Positions 47,870-61,959 of a DNA stretch of 64,000 nucleotides are shown here, one piece after another. Where the stretch lies: NCBI GenBank assembly GCA_940337035.1, contig OW679202.1:52097763-52161762 (forward strand), read 5' to 3'. Position numbers and translations under genes: made by a program. The notes under the pieces were generated by a model that was given only the letters and a program-made list of their open reading frames with translations, did no database searches and was not told the origin of the DNA. Position 1 is the first letter of the stretch. Each line of letters starts with the position of its first letter. This DNA is from Agriotes lineatus. Lineage: Eukaryota; Arthropoda; Insecta; Coleoptera; Elateridae.

Positions 47870-50800
47870 ACAACGCTGACGTAATTAATCCCGTTAATTG
47901 CGTTCGGAGCGACTTGGCACCATCGAATCCGAAAACGTGAACTAGGAGCCAGAGACCGGCGTCTATAGGTACGCACGTTTGAATCGAGGGCAATCTGACG
48001 GGGATCATCGCCAACAAGAAACAACGGTTTTTTAATCGAAATTCGCTTACCTGGATACGCAAAGCAGCCGGCACAGGTAAAACCAGCTAAACTGGCCGTC
48101 CGCCAACAACACACCTGCAGGCCGCGATAAATACGAGTTGTCTCAAGTATGCATATAATTTAACTTGATATTGCCCGCACTTAAAAGACAGAATTCAATG
48201 TTTACGCGCCGCCATTAAGCGGTTTTCGCTAAACTGTCATTTTATCTGTACAGGCCCGGCAAACTGCCTACGGGACATCGGAGCTACTCCGTGTATAGGC
48301 TGTTCCAAAAGAAACTGACACGGCCCGATTCCCAGCGAGCGAGACGCCCCGTTAAAGGAGTTGTATTAATTTTACAAACATTGCTACATTTTATATTTAT
48401 TTCCTGTCTTGAATACAATTTAATTTGAGATGTATTTAGCTAAATTATTATACGATGATGGAGCTTATTCTGTGTTTCTTTCCTGAGTTACTAGTTGAGT
48501 TTATTATTGATACCTTAGCATTCTGAGCTGCCTGGGAAGCCAGTTTCAGCCTGGTGATTGTAGCAAACAGATTAAACAATTTCATTAAATTAAACTAGCC
48601 CGTCAGGCTACACCTGTATCCAAAACCTTTTCTGTTTTTAATAACACCGAGCTGTAGAATTGTTGAAAATGATTTTTTTAATAAAAGCAAAACACTTTAA
48701 GCAATTTGTTTATTATGTGCTACACGACTTATTATCGTAACGAGCCATAGCATAACTTGAGTTGTTCTGTTATCTCTGGCGGTTTCGAGTTATTCTTCAA
48801 TAAACCTTATTGCAGTAATTTACGGTTTAGTTAGATGCAGCAATAAGTTTTTAAATAGATATTAACTGATTGTCTGCTTCCAGTGAGGCTTCAGGTAGTT
48901 CTTAAGTAGAAGTAGTAGACACAGCTGCTCAAATATAGTCGATATCAAAGTCACTGTTTTTATCGAATAACAAGCACCCATCAGAAATATTTATCCTGTT
49001 CTATTTCCGTAGCTTTAACGGCTTAGGCAGACAAATAATATACACTTTTGGGAATAAAGCCAATGGCTATCCGAAATTATGTACAAGGATAAACGAAAAA
49101 ATAAAAAATCTGTAAAGGGCTTTACTCAGAACTTCCCTCGCAAGTGGAAGCTGTGACACTGAACAGTTTGAAAAACCAAATAAAACCAAGGGAAAATATT
49201 TTCACGTTCGCAATAATACTGAAACAATAATGGGAAACACGTGATAATGCGTTTGGCAATAGCCTGAAAGCAAATCATCCGTTCGTTGCGTTCGTATCAG
49301 TGGGATGCGGTTGCTTTAAATGCAACGCATTTATTGTTGACCATTTTTGTCTATTTACAACATTTACCTTTTATCTGTTGGGTCCCATTTTCGTCAAGGA
49401 CCTGTGTGTAAATTATTGCTTTTACCTTTTTCTCAGTTAAAGCAAAAATAAGTAAAATTTTATTTTTTAAGGTGTCAACCCTGTATACATTTGTCCTAAA
49501 TTTTTTCGGTGTTATGCCAGGTAGACTTGTAATACGCCTGCAAAATATCGTCTTCCTCCAAGAAATAGTTTTTGAGTTATACCGGCAACAGACAGACAGA
49601 CAGACAGATAGATATATAGACCGATAGACAAACAGAAAAACGGAATGGAGAAATTCGTCATCTAGGGACTTTGAAAGCTGATGATCTGAAGAAATCTGGA
49701 AAGGTGATTTTTCGCGATTACAATACTTCCGTCGTGTTTTAGACGAGATAAGTAACAAATGAAATAATTGCTTGAACAAGTAGGAAAATTGTCATAATAA
49801 GTCACGTAAGGAATATCAAACGAATCACTTAAAACGTTTTGGTATTTATTACGTAAAAATTCTTTATTGGAACTTTGAAGTTCGATACTGTTGAAACGAA
49901 AAAGTTTTGGATATAGGTAGTTTACTTAAATTAGTTTGTTTCTATACCGACAACTACCCCTCAAAGTTTGTATATAAAGCTGTGATACACCGTGAATATT
50001 TCTTTTATTTTCTAGTTTTCAAAACATTTTACTTGCAAATTGTTTTATGATAACGTGGGATGCCTTACTAATCTTAAAAAAGTTTTTAAACTTTCTCAAG
50101 TCGGTCGAAAAGAGAAGAAAAAATAACAATTTGTGTATGTAGCCACATATACTACTGCAGTTAGAATATTAAAATGGCTCGGTATTGATGTTAAAATAGT
50201 TTCATACATTCAAAGACAAATTATTTTTAATTAAACAATAATAAAATAATATTACTGAAATGAAACAAGCGAGAGCGTTGGAACTAGGGCTTCACCTTTC
50301 ATCAGTTTTGACGATAAGTTTACAGCATATTAGGTCTCTTTCATCAGCTTGGCTGGTCAATATATTTTTTTAAACTAATATCTCAAAAGTTTGTTTCCTT
50401 TATTAGCAGTTACCAATTTTCTGCAGAGAAAAGGAGACGCCAATTATTTCTATATATAAAAAACTTTAGAAAACGGCATTTCCGATCTAATTTGAACATA
50501 ATGTATTTCATATAGTGCGAATTTATCAATAAAACCATTTATCGCATGAATAAGCACAAAGAAAACGCTGTTATTGTTACAAACGACTACAATAAAGAGC
50601 AATTTCGGGACAAACGCTATATTTGCATGAAAAAGCCCGAACTTATTGCAGGTCGTCTTTCGGGAACGGGCAATTCTGAATATTGACGCTCAGTTCTCTT
50701 CGATGCGACTTCTAAATATTCCAATTCTATTTTAATTCAGAATTTATAATGCTGCCGCCTGTTCGCCCAATTCATACATTAACCGCTCCGAGTGCTGGAT

Positions 50801-52010
50801 GGATTTAATTGCAAAAAGAGATCCATAAATTTTCCGATCAACTAATTAATTCCTTTAATGGCTAATTAAAGAAATAATACAGGGAGCCCCCATATTTAAC
50901 GCTCTTGCTCGGGTATGTTTAGCTTAAAAGGCCGGGTCGTTCAAACTTTTTTAGGAAGAGGTGGACGTAAATTTAGTTAGTAAGAGTTCTTACAGAAGTA
51001 GTTGACAGCCAGTTGAAAATGGACTATTTGCTTGTGATATATAGTTGCACTTGGACTGTCGAGCACAAAATCGTTAATGAAAATTTACCGACCCCATTCC
51101 AAAGCTGCATTTGCGAAAATTATCTATCAGAAAGCGCTAAAATTTTGTTTACTACGCTTCCTATTGGCTCTTTTGGTCAAAACGAAACTACATTAAAAAG
51201 CCGTTTTGTTGATATTATACTTCGACTCTAATCAAGTCTATTGTGAGCAAATCGATAATGAACAAACAGTTTAAATTTTGTCACTTTTGTGGATGAATAT
51301 ATTATTATTGGTAATTATTTTGTAATTATGATTCTATGTAATATATTGTAATATCGTAATAAGATTTAGTTAAATAATACTTAGGCAAAACCAAATTCCA
51401 GGTAGGTGACAATACGGTTTCATTAGTAAACCATCATGAAGATGATACTTGGGACAAAATTATATTGCATTGATTGGAACCTTCTTGTACCGAATTGTTT
51501 ACTTGCAAAACCACTTCCAGCTCTTTCTTTCCTTTGCAATTTCTTATACTTGTGTCCAACTGCTCGCTTTTCTAAATATTTTCCAAACTCTTCCAACCGT
51601 CAGGGTTTCACGTGTTTCTCCATATTTCCTTTGCTCATTTTATGCGTGCTCAGTTTCAATAACTCTTTAATCTTGCATTGTCACTACCTACCCATATCAT
51701 CGTAGCTAGACGATCTATGTGTTACGTTTTTTGAGTGTCTTCCATTTTTCCAGTGGAGTAATCTAATCATACTTAAAAATCACTCTTTGTTCTACTTTCT
51801 CACGTAAATTTAGCTTAGCCCTCACTCAATGTTTGTTCTATGTTGTTAATCTTTACTCCAGAATTATTAGTCTTAACAGAGGGACTCCTCGAAAATTACC
51901 ACATAAGGTGCTGTCACACTATTAATTAACTGGCATAGTAACTGCGATATTGCAGTCAGCAGACGCTTTCTTCATTTTTCACTTGATATTAATTGTATTT
52001 TTTCGGTATA
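47870..52010. other. Intergenic stretch; short GACA microsatellite
   Basis: Nothing coding is recognised. A (CAGA)n run lies at 49588-49611, followed by GATA-like units. The minus-strand frame 49351-49779 runs through it and is probably chance. The segment 50640-50900 is less AT-rich, without a frame. Confidence 0.45.
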
Positions 52011-52019
52011 ATTAATATA

Positions 52020-52880
52020 GGGAAGAAAACCAAGAGTAGAGATGAGGTGTCGTTTGAGAGGGTAGAAACATGGGCTATCAAAAAATTACTATTAAATTGT
52101 ACAGAAGCAGTCAGTTAATTCATAATATCTACCAACATCATCAACATTTCAAATCCATACGGAGACAAATCATATACCAATAAAGAAGGGCGTTAGACAA
52201 GAAATCGTATTGTCAAAACTGTACACACGAGCATTCAAAGATATTTTTTAAAAATTGAGAAGAGAAAGGAGTGAATGTAACGATGAGAGATTAAACAATT
52301 TCAGATACGCATATAACATGCTGCTAATGACTGAAAATAATGAGATTTACAAGCAATTTTACAAAAATTAAATGATAAGTCACAGGAAATAAGATGAATC
52401 GCAATAAAACCAAAACAGTGGTGAATGTAGAAGACCAACTGTGTGATATAGTGGTGGGAAATTAAATAATAGAAACATTTTACAGGAATTTGCACCTAGG
52501 ATACTAAATAATAATAACCAAAGAATAGAAAAACGTGGAAATGAGTAAAAGAATAAGTTTGATCTGAGCTCAATTTGGATTAAGTTTAATTTAATATGGA
52601 CATTTCGCCCGTTCTAACGTATGTAGAGGATCTGTACAAGAACATAGCCAACTAAAGCAAGAAATGGCCGATATCACAGACAGAATGATTAGTTTCAAAT
52701 TAACATGGGTAGTACATAATGAGAGATACACGGATGGCAGGTGGAACAGCATAATAAATAAATTAAAACCGTGGTACGGAAAGAGAGGCAGAGGGAGAAC
52801 AGAGGATGAGAGCAACGCAAAATAGAGACCGATAGAAAAGTTTAAGATTGGCTTATGTCCCAAGTTCCAATACATTATCT
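52020..52880 (+). pseudogene. RTE-like LINE fragment: RT and C-terminus
   Basis: GVRQEIVLSKLYTRAFKDIF at about 52190-52250 matches the GVRQGDxISPKLFTxxLExxF block. ERLNNFRYAYNMLLMTEN at 52285-52340 stands where LxHLRFADDIVLxxE is expected, so the two catalytic aspartates are lost. Further on are QFGLSLIYG-like and GRWNSIINKLKPWYGKRGRG at about 52735-52795, matching the DGRW...RPxxxRRxGRP tail. There are several stops and frame changes. It is inactive. Confidence 0.8.
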
Positions 52881-53439
52881 TCGTTCTAATGTTACACTTT
52901 ATGTTAGCGTTCTCGGATGGTAGTAGTTGTTTTTATTTCATGTTTATTATTTAAATTCCCAAACGGTGTTTGTGTAAAAAATCAAATCGTTTTGTTGTGC
53001 TAAGTCCATTGTTAAAGATAGTGATACCATTCTTGTAAAAATGCAAAGGAACAAAACTGGTATACAATACTATACAGTGAAATCTAGACATACCAGAATG
53101 ATAAACGTATTTAAAGCGAAACAGACTGTAGCATTCTATAAAAGGGGTAATCCACGAAAAGAATAAAATTAAGAAATGCTGGAGACAATTGCAGATGGAA
53201 ATAATAATACCATATAATTGGCAAGTTCAAGACATTTAATTGTGCGGCATACGTCTTTATACAGTGACATTGATGGACGACAATTTAACAGATAATTTAT
53301 TTTTTAAAATTAGGTTAGAAGGTACACCCTGTACACAAAAAGTAGAGATAATCTTACTTGTAACTTCATTTCAATCTCTTTTTATCATCAGTTTTTATGG
53401 CTGGTTAATTGCATTTTTTTTCTATTTAGTTAATTGTTG

Positions 53440-53720
53440 ATGTTCGGCAATAAGTTTCATAATTTGATCTTTGTATTGAACCCATCGTCTTTCTTTTGCG
53501 TATCTTCTTAGTGTTCTTTTTTTTATTACAATTGTTAATAACACCTTCCGCTTTAGGGTGTTACCTATTAGATGGGCTTCTTTTTGAGTTTGCGTCCAAA
53601 TTCTAGAATCTTTGCCTATCTTCTCAAGGTTACTATATTGGGTACTCTATTTATACAACTAATATTCTCTGCTCTTCTATACAGTTTTTTCTTGTATGAT
53701 TTTACCGCGATCCATGTTTT
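53440..53720 (-). pseudogene. Possible antisense LINE linker fragment
   Basis: The minus strand reads KSYKKKLYRRAENISCINRV, then LRR, AKILEFGRKLKKKP and NTKKIRKRKTMGS, basic sequence like the endonuclease-RT linker of LINEs. No diagnostic motif is present, so this is weak. Confidence 0.3.
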
Positions 53721-53739
53721 CATTTCATCAATCTCGAAA

Positions 53740-54555
53740 AGAAGAACAAGCGTTAACAAGGATAACCAACAAATATGTAAAGAAACACTGTGGTGAACAG
53801 CAAAAGTCAAGGATAATAAAAATAAAGAGGAAAAATGCCTTCAGAAAAAAATCCGAGAACAAAGAAAAATATCAAAATATAAGAACAGTCGAGAAAGAAA
53901 ATATAAAGGCAGCAAACGAAGATACGTATATAAAATTGGGCCACATCATGAAAGATGCATATTCAGAAAAGTAGTAGTTAAGGCCTGGTCAACCAGTGCG
54001 TCAGAAAAAAAGAAATTTTAATAAAAAATATCAAGTATGAAAAGGGGTCTTGGCAAACTAAGAAAAACAAATAAGGGAATAATGCAGCCGATAAAAAGCC
54101 AAGCAAAAAGAAGAAGCAGAACGCTAACTACGACATGTGAAGACCTAAGCAAAGCAATAGAAAAAAATAAAACTAACATTAGAAATGATCAAGTACACAA
54201 GAGAACAAACAAAAGAGGAGCTACTGAAAGTAATAAACATAAGTATAAAGGTACATAAAGTACATAAAAAAGGACATGTAAGAGAATGTTGAAATTTTAG
54301 AGGCATCCTACTACTTTACTACTTGGTATATCTGAACAACACAAAAAGCCAGTTAAGATGGCTGGACCACATAATAAGGATGAAGAGTTCGAGACTACTC
54401 AAAAAAGCATACCAAGCTAGAACACGAAAAACAAAACAAAGAAGGCCCAAAAGAGTACGTAGAAGGAAACAGAAGGAAGAAGTGGTACGATGTAAACCGA
54501 ATAGCAATGGACAGGCGAAAATGGAAAGAAATATGGAGAAGCAAACTTGAGTAAG
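53740..54555 (+). pseudogene. LINE fragment with C-terminal tail
   Basis: The end is clear: LRWLDHIIRMKSSRLLKKAY at 54348-54408 matches the LxWLGHVxRMxxxRLPKxxY block, then KRVRRRK and, in the next frame, KWYDVNRIAMDRRKWKEIWR at 54480-54540, the usual DxxxWR tail. The basic part 53740-54260 is probably the endonuclease-RT linker. The RT proper is deleted. Confidence 0.75.
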
Positions 54556-54599
54556 TCTCACTATCACTCTTGTTACGATATAAACACAACTTTACGACA

Positions 54600-57500
54600 A
54601 AATACTGACTTCCGTTGTCTCGGGAGGCAACTGTTTACATCTAGCTGGCGGGGGAGAACGTCCAGTCCTGTATCGAGATAGCCAAAATAAGAAAAATATT
54701 ATAGCGCCAGCGCGAAAAAGTCAACCCATGGTTGGTAAATCCACTCCGTTCACGGCTGAATCGACAGGTCTAGTGTAAAATAAATACTTAGGTTTTTGCT
54801 TAATTGTTTTAATTATTAAAGTACAAATTCCCCTTTACAGTCCCTTAAAAATTGGCAACTTTAAGGTTAAGCACAACTTTTAAATACAACGCACTTGAAG
54901 GGCGGGGTTCCTTACTGCTTAGGTAACTAACACTGTGATTCAAAGCAGCCCAAAATATTACATATGACGTATATTAAGTTATTTAAAAATTATTGGAAAG
55001 GCTAAACAGGCAATTTAAAATATAAGTACAGTTACACAATACCTAAAACAAATTGCAAAATTCAAAATATACGTAAACAGTTAGGTAACAAAACATAACA
55101 GACAATAATGAGGGATTCCTGTAAACAACGAAAAGACATCAAAGTAATAAACTTCGAGTGCACAACATCAAACCTCGAGTATACCACTTCGAACTGCCTT
55201 GCCGTGTGCATATTATAAATAGGGAATGTCGAGAAAAATATAACACATAGATCTTATGCCCATTACGGAATTATATTGAAATCGCAAGAACAAGAGCATT
55301 CTATGACGTTAAGCTAAAGTTTGTTGTCAATCAAATAAACGCTACTTAATTTAAACACACATTTCCATAAAACACCCTAATAGCTAAGTTACATCTGTAT
55401 ACCTGTGCTTAAGAGAAGTTGCCTTTAATAGAGGTTGCTGGGGGTTTGCGTCACTGGAACTTGGGCCGTTGTCGACACACGTTGCAAGTTCGATATTGTT
55501 TAACTAAACGACCCGGGACAGTTCCTAGCGTTGTTCAAACAGATCCGGAATTGGTCCAAAAATAATTGGCAGTAGTAGACATGACAGCGCCATTTTCCCA
55601 TACAGAATAGCTTGGCTTCAATATACCGGAATGTTTTTTTTTCACTTCCATCATAACTGGCACAAAACTCGGATGATCTCGATCAATGTAATTTAAGGGC
55701 TAACGGCACAACAAAAGGTTGGAGGAAAGTTCAGTCACAACGAGAAGTTGGGGTGGACGGCACACGGAAGGTTCTAGCTACTACCACAGTTCTTTGCACA
55801 AATGCACAACGAAAATCCGCCTTGGATCATATTTCAAAGTATCGCTAGCCGGGATGACGAACACACAACGTCGTTACTTGTTTAGTAGATGGTGCAAACT
55901 GAAGTCAAAGTTTAAAACTACTCCCTGCGTGTTTGCCCTTTTCCATGATAAAAGCTGACGGCGTAGCTGACTATTTCTTTTTAATAATGGCCTCTGTCTT
56001 GTAGCCCACACAAAGCCGAAAATGTCTAAACAACCGATAACAACGGCAAATGGCACAAAATTCATGTATAGAACCCGCACATGTATGTACATAGTATTGA
56101 GTTGGCGTTAACTTAGCGCTACATAGCGCGTACGGTTGTTTAGCCGATAAAATTTTTTGGAAAACGTCAGGAAAACTAGCTGTTAAAACGTAACAGATTA
56201 CAGCCTGGATGGCGACAAAAATCTATTAAAAACATGACGTATTTTATAAACGACGAATTTCCAAAAGATACTCGAGGCGCCCTCTATTGGCCAATGGAAA
56301 AGCTTGACTAAGCGTGACATGCGCTAGGCGAAATCTGTAAAGTATGGCTCGCATTTGTAGATTCCTGCAGCATAATTATGGAAGTGCGGAAGGTGTCGTT
56401 AGTTGTTTTATAGGTTGACTAAACTGAAAATACACATTACACCCTGATACACCTACACCGAAAAGTATAATCGGCGCCGATGTCTGGCTTAAGTGAGTAA
56501 GTACGTAGACATGTAGGTAGGTTTTAGAATATTTAATGATAAAACTACGTCACTGCAGCTCTTTCTATGGATATTGCTTTAAACACATTTTTGGAGGATG
56601 AACGATACTTAATTATATAATTATCATAGCCGGAATACTAAATTTGAAGTGTTCGTGTTTATTCGTTGTAAGGTATAAAACAAGAAAACAATTTTCTTTG
56701 TTTATTGTTACTATAACCCCTTTAAGAGGATATGTCTCTTTAGGGGAACTCCCTTCATCAAAATCTTTTATACCCTAAAATTTATAAATAATAGAGTTAT
56801 TATGGCAACTCAAGACCTTTAAGCTTCAAGTATGTTTCAGAGTTGTATATTAATAAAACTGTTGTGCAATGAAAACACATTTATTACAATCAATACATAG
56901 GGATGTGAAATATTCGTTACAAGGGACATTCATTGTTTAACTAAATTTTCTAGTTTCTCCATATGTAACTTTCTCAACAGTCTAGGCATCATTCTTTGCA
57001 TTTTCGGGCAGTGGGGTCTGCCGGTACTACAGGTTCCAATTGGTTTTCACATTTTACCGTTAGTATTACGACATTAATGAAATGCCATGTTATTATTTAT
57101 ATAAGATTATTTGTTTATCAAACCTTGTGGTATCTTCTATGGTTGTAAACGTGACTTTCAAAATATTGCAAGAAGAAAATATCTAAAAAAAATTTAATAA
57201 TTTTTAAAAATATTCAACTGTTTCATTTTGTATGCATTTTTGAATTTATCCTCCATCTCCTTTCCTAACGTAGATTGTAAAAAAGACTGAAAGATTGCTA
57301 ATGTAAGAAAGGAATTGCACTGTAGGAATTCAGTAAGCCTTTCCGGCAACTGTTATTGTTAATATGACTTCAGAAAATGATTATTGGACGTCTAGTCAGT
57401 TTGAAGGCCAATTTCCCTGGCCACCTAGACGTCGGGCGTTTGGGATACTTTCACCCTAGAAAGATGCTTGAACGTGCTAAAACAATCTCAAGCACGGGAT

Positions 57501-59090
57501 CAGCGGAACTTCACTAATTAATGTATCCAGTTGGACAGCTAGGTTCACACCTCCAGAAATTGATTTTCGGGGCCTTTTCTATTAAAGTCTGGGTCTAGGT
57601 TATACCGGACCTGAAATTAATTATTAATGTATATCAGAAGAGATAGCCTAGAGCAGTAGAAACTGAAATAAAAAGAAATTTGAAAACGGATTATAAATAA
57701 AAGGTTGAAAAAATTGCAGGTGGCTCTATATAGTTAGTTAGTACTCCAATATTCACGTAGATTCAGATTTGCAATACTGCTGTGTGAAAATCAATCAGTT
57801 ACAACGATTGGAATTAGGTCGAAAGTACTTGAGCTCCAGCCAACAATAGAGCTAAATTGCAGGCTACAGCTTGGAGATCGGAGATAATTCCATATGGCCA
57901 AACCGCCTGTGCCCGTTAGTTCTATTAACCCATATAATAAGTAGTCTCTTGAAAACAGCAATAGAGGTAAACCGAAGGCTAGTTTAAGAGCTTTGCAGCT
58001 CTATTTCTTGCCTGGCTGTAGACTTAGGTAAGTTAACAACTTGAACTTGGTTCCAACAAACTTTTTACAAAGTCAGCATTTACGTGAGAAACCGCAGCAG
58101 CGCACAAACTGTTCTAATTCAAACTTTACACAACTTATCTAGAAGACATCGTTAACGACATATTAAACTTTGAAAAATCCTGATAGTTATTAGGTCTTTT
58201 TTGCAATAGAAAACCCAATTTTTATTGCACTCCCTATATAATTTATTTGCTATTGGAAAACATATAATACGATCGGACTTCCATACCGCAAACTTCTTTG
58301 AGTCGATTTTTCATCTGGAATTATTAAAGCAATTTTTGCGTTAAGTGACATTTTACCTTCAAAATTGTTTTTATATCCCATATTTCTCTATATAGAAATT
58401 TTGTATAACTCGAGATCAAATTCACAAGTTTTAACTGCGGTACATTTTATTCACTCGAATGTATCTATAGTGTCAAATAGAATTGATGATTTTAGAGGAA
58501 GATTGATATTTCTGTAATCTATAAACGACCATCTACCTATAATCACACTAAGTGTTAAAACTAGTTTCTTAGTACTCATTATTCGGTTTACAGTCACTAA
58601 TACCTCATATCATAGTGACCTCAGTGTTAAGAATGGAGGGCTTGTAGTCAAGGACGAGTTTCTATACTCTACCCTAATGATAATGATCCTCAAACTGGCT
58701 ACATATATGTGTTACACATTCTTTATTTTGACCTTTGTAGCGGTTACGAATATGAGTGGTGACAAAGGAAAGCTGAATGCACATTGGTTGAAAGTGGAAA
58801 GTGGAAAGGCTACGGTTAATCCAAGGACATTTTACCATGAATTTCCTACTCCTTGAACAAAGTGCGCTTGATAAGTGAAGCTGATAAAGAGGTAAAAAAG
58901 AAGGAAATTACCGTAGACTTCGGTACTGCTTAAAAAATCCTGAAATATTTCTGAGAAAAAGCGTGTACCCGATAATCGAAACCGTTTTAAAGCATATACT
59001 GTTGTTGTTTTCTAGAACTTTAAGCTTTGATTGTCCAATATCTTTGCATTTGCAGGTATGAAAGTGTCTCATTTTCTGAAAAAATTATAA
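54600..59090. other. Intergenic stretch without recognisable gene; two small hairpins
   Basis: The GC-richer blocks at 54620-54760 and 55440-56160 have no known protein motif. Hairpins: CCCCTTTAAGAG ... CTCTTTAGGGG at 56717-56746, and GACGTCTAG ... GGCCA ... TGGCC ... CTAGACGTC at 57387-57433. A short tandem GAAAGTG(G) lies near 58790. The rest is empty to my reading. Confidence 0.45.
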
Positions 59091-59099
59091 TCTTTTTCT

Positions 59100-61075
59100 A
59101 TATCTACCGAAACTGGACTTCAGCAGTTTCCCTATTTCTTTTTTTTTTATTCGGAATAGATTTCAAATTATAATCAAGAACAGATGCCAAAACAAGTGGA
59201 CTACAGTTGATCCCAAAAATGACCCACACAACACCGATCATTTGGAATGCCTTGTGGATGTCATAGGTCACTTCAATTTTGCTTTCTCGGAAGCGAAGTA
59301 GAATGGTTAAGGAAAGGATTACTTCCAGTCTGGCAAAAAGCATTAGACACAAAACGTACTGGTGTCCTTAGGTTTTCTTCCATACAAACTAGACGATGGG
59401 GAAAGAAATGCTCGTTTTTTCGTCCATTGGACACTTTTCAATTCCTTCTTCTATTTTCCAGTCCTTGAAGATGGCATCATAGCACTGGTATTTTTCTTGC
59501 TTTTGAAGGTTCGTTGGTGTGAACTCTAATATTTTGATTGCAAATGCCTCGTCTATCAGAGTGGAAAGGCCTTAATCCAAGAAAATTTTACGATAAATTT
59601 CCTGCTAATTTAGTTTTTGCATCCTTCCGGTCATTAAATTGGCCAAAAGTTGCTTGCAATAAGAACTTATATTTCAAAGCTTGTGTTCTCCTTTATGGCG
59701 TTTACCTGAATATGTTTCGTCTTCAACTACCTCATCCAAGCTTCGTGAGGCGTGAAGGGGCCAAATCCGATCTGCATGTTGACCGCATTTGATTATCCCG
59801 TGTTGCTCTTTGCATCAGACGAAATATTTCAGAAGGACTTTATATAATTTGTATGGGTGGTTTTTTTTCAGGCATTTGAAGCTTTTTTTTCGATCGTCAT
59901 GTCAAAGCGGAATGCCTTACAACAGTAACGTGACTGGTGTAGTTGGATTTCTGGAAAAAGAGACAGGCGTTCGATTGCGAGTAGAGGTTTAGTGCTATTG
60001 GAATGTAGTTTTTTTGATCTCTAGCAATGAACCCGTTCCAATGAAATCCCTTATTTTAGTTTTATCTCTGCAACCGTTCTACCTTTCCATTTAACTTCAA
60101 GGCGTAAGGATATCATGGAAAGGTTTAGTCTTTCCACTCCGGTCTCCTTAGATGCATCTTCCTAATCTGCTCCAAGACTATACGTTGCCAGACGCGGATC
60201 AGTTCCAGTGGAAGTCCTGGTCCAATGAGGGAGAGTAAAACAGCACTTTTATCTAAGGTCACATCTAAAGATATTATATACATTGTACACACATGTACAC
60301 CTGTGTACACATAGCATTCCATAATTTTTCCCTGTCTAAGGCTACTTCAACATCAAATTGCGAGCTATTGAAATAGGGACCTTGGATTAAACCAGCTGGT
60401 AACACTTACTAAGATCTTCAGCTTCACTGATCTTGGAAAATTGGATCACCACCTGAACAGTTCTATCAGTTTTCCATCAAATTTCTTAAGCTCTATTTTG
60501 GGGTGACGGAAATATTGTTCCTCTTTGACGATGAACCGACTGCTTCGTTTACTCGTAGTTCAGGTATTGAATTTGCTGACGTCTGCTAGGTTTTCAATTC
60601 TGTTTTAATTCTAAAGATTTCATCTTCATATTCTTCAATGGATTGACTTTCTTGAGAATAGGAGGCTTAGTCGAACTTTTGTACTTTGAGACCGAGAACT
60701 CTTTCGTCCAAATATGCGAGTTTTTATAAAATTTTGCAACTTCCTTGGCTATTTAACGATCACTTCATGGGATCTTTCCTCAGCTGAATTGGCAATATCG
60801 GTTTTCAGCTCATTGATTACCTTCTTGGGAGAGCTCATATTGAATCGACCTCAAATAATACCCGATGCTTAAAGTGGGGGGTCTACAAAGTGATATATAT
60901 TGTGCCGCCAGGTCAGCCATGCTTTGCTTGCCACCAGAACCTTTTTTCTTCTTACGGTGTCTTAAGGGACGTTTACTCCAGGTGGGTCTTCGTTGGTGCT
61001 CCTCACCGAGTCAAAAATGTTTTTCCCATCATCAGGACCTCTTGATCTTCTTCTTCTTCATGTGCTGTTTTCTCT
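59100..61075 (-). pseudogene. BEL/Pao LTR retrotransposon fragment: gag and start of pol
   Basis: On the minus strand, gag starts near 60920 (MADLAAQ) and shows LKTDIANSAEERSHEVIVK near 60770-60830, then PKIELKKFDGKLIELFRW near 60460-60510. That last motif is the (L)PKIxLPxFxGxxxxW hallmark of BEL/Pao gag. Further along, SAVLLSLIGPGLPLELIRVW at 60190-60250 matches a later gag helix. In pol, TNEPSKQEKYQCYDAIFKDW near 59460-59530 and SLTILLRFRESKIEV with TYDIHKAFQMIGV near 59240-59310 match the LxxxLLRFRxxxIGVxxDIxKAFL block of BEL RT. GINCSPLVLASVLDYNLKS follows. Protease is not distinct. RNase H, integrase and both LTRs were not found. Frameshifts and stops are many. Confidence 0.8.
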
Positions 61076-61079
61076 AAGA

Positions 61080-61950
61080 AGGTTGGCAACCATCATGGCC
61101 ATTCGAATCTTTGATGTTGCAGCTCTAATAAGTCGGCTGAACTACAAAAGAACCATGTTCTCAAGTTGTTGAACCAAGATATCCACCTACCGTGAATTCT
61201 TGTAGCTTGTATTTTTCCTTGAATAATTATCTATAGTAAATTATACTTTTCCCCTCGCATCACATGTCCTAAATGTTGTAGTTTTCAGTTTTTGATAGTG
61301 TTGAAAACTTTCTTTTCCTTTCCCATCCTTTTCATTACACTGTCGTTTGTAACTCGGTTCGCCCAACTTATTTTTAAGATTCTTCTGACCCCTTCAGCTT
61401 TTTCTCAAAATAAAAATTGACTTAACATTTTGTTGCTCAATATGGTGCTTGTAAGACCAACATACTCAACATTAAAGGTTACCTAGCAAACTGCACTTGA
61501 AAAAAACTACAGTCGAAAACAGAATTCAAGATTTTTAAATGAATGCAATGACACTAAGATTTGGAAGTATTGACTAGTAATGGTAGTATTGGTAGTATTG
61601 GTAATAGTATCCTAAGTTTTATAATTTTCCAATATATCTTTAAACTGGTTCTATATCCCGCCCAGCTCTTCATGGCTATTTGCAATAATTTTCATTGTCT
61701 CTCGCAGTATGGTGCCTTGGCCTATATTCTGCAATCTGTAACGGGCAAATTATCAAATTTCCGAAATGGAAATTTTAGTTTTATTCTACTTATAATGGAT
61801 TTATTGAGGACGTAATGGTCAAAAAGAATTATATTGCCGCAGTATACGCCTAATTTAATTAACGGGGAAAACTTCTCAAAAACATAAAACGAAAATGTAG
61901 TCTTATTTAAGTAAAGGAAAATAAACAAAAAAAGTAGAAATTTAGGTAGA
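61080..61950. other. Stretch without recognisable gene
   Basis: A short tandem of TGGTAGTAT(T) lies at about 61578-61612. The frame 61561-61815 is AT-driven and has no motif. Confidence 0.45.
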
Positions 61951-61959
61951 CGACTGAAC

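Noticed and set aside
47635..48114. 159-codon minus-strand frame as a gene
   Set aside because: It lies in a GC-rich block with frames open on both strands and overlaps the degenerate 50-bp repeats. No domain is recognised.
49351..49779. 142-codon minus-strand frame
   Set aside because: It runs through a CAGA microsatellite (giving repeated SVCL-type residues) and has no homology I can name.
50271..50360. Two minus-strand CTGATGAAAG motifs as further hammerheads
   Set aside because: No stem followed by GAAAC lies at the right distance. The 7-base match alone is expected by chance or from another repeat.
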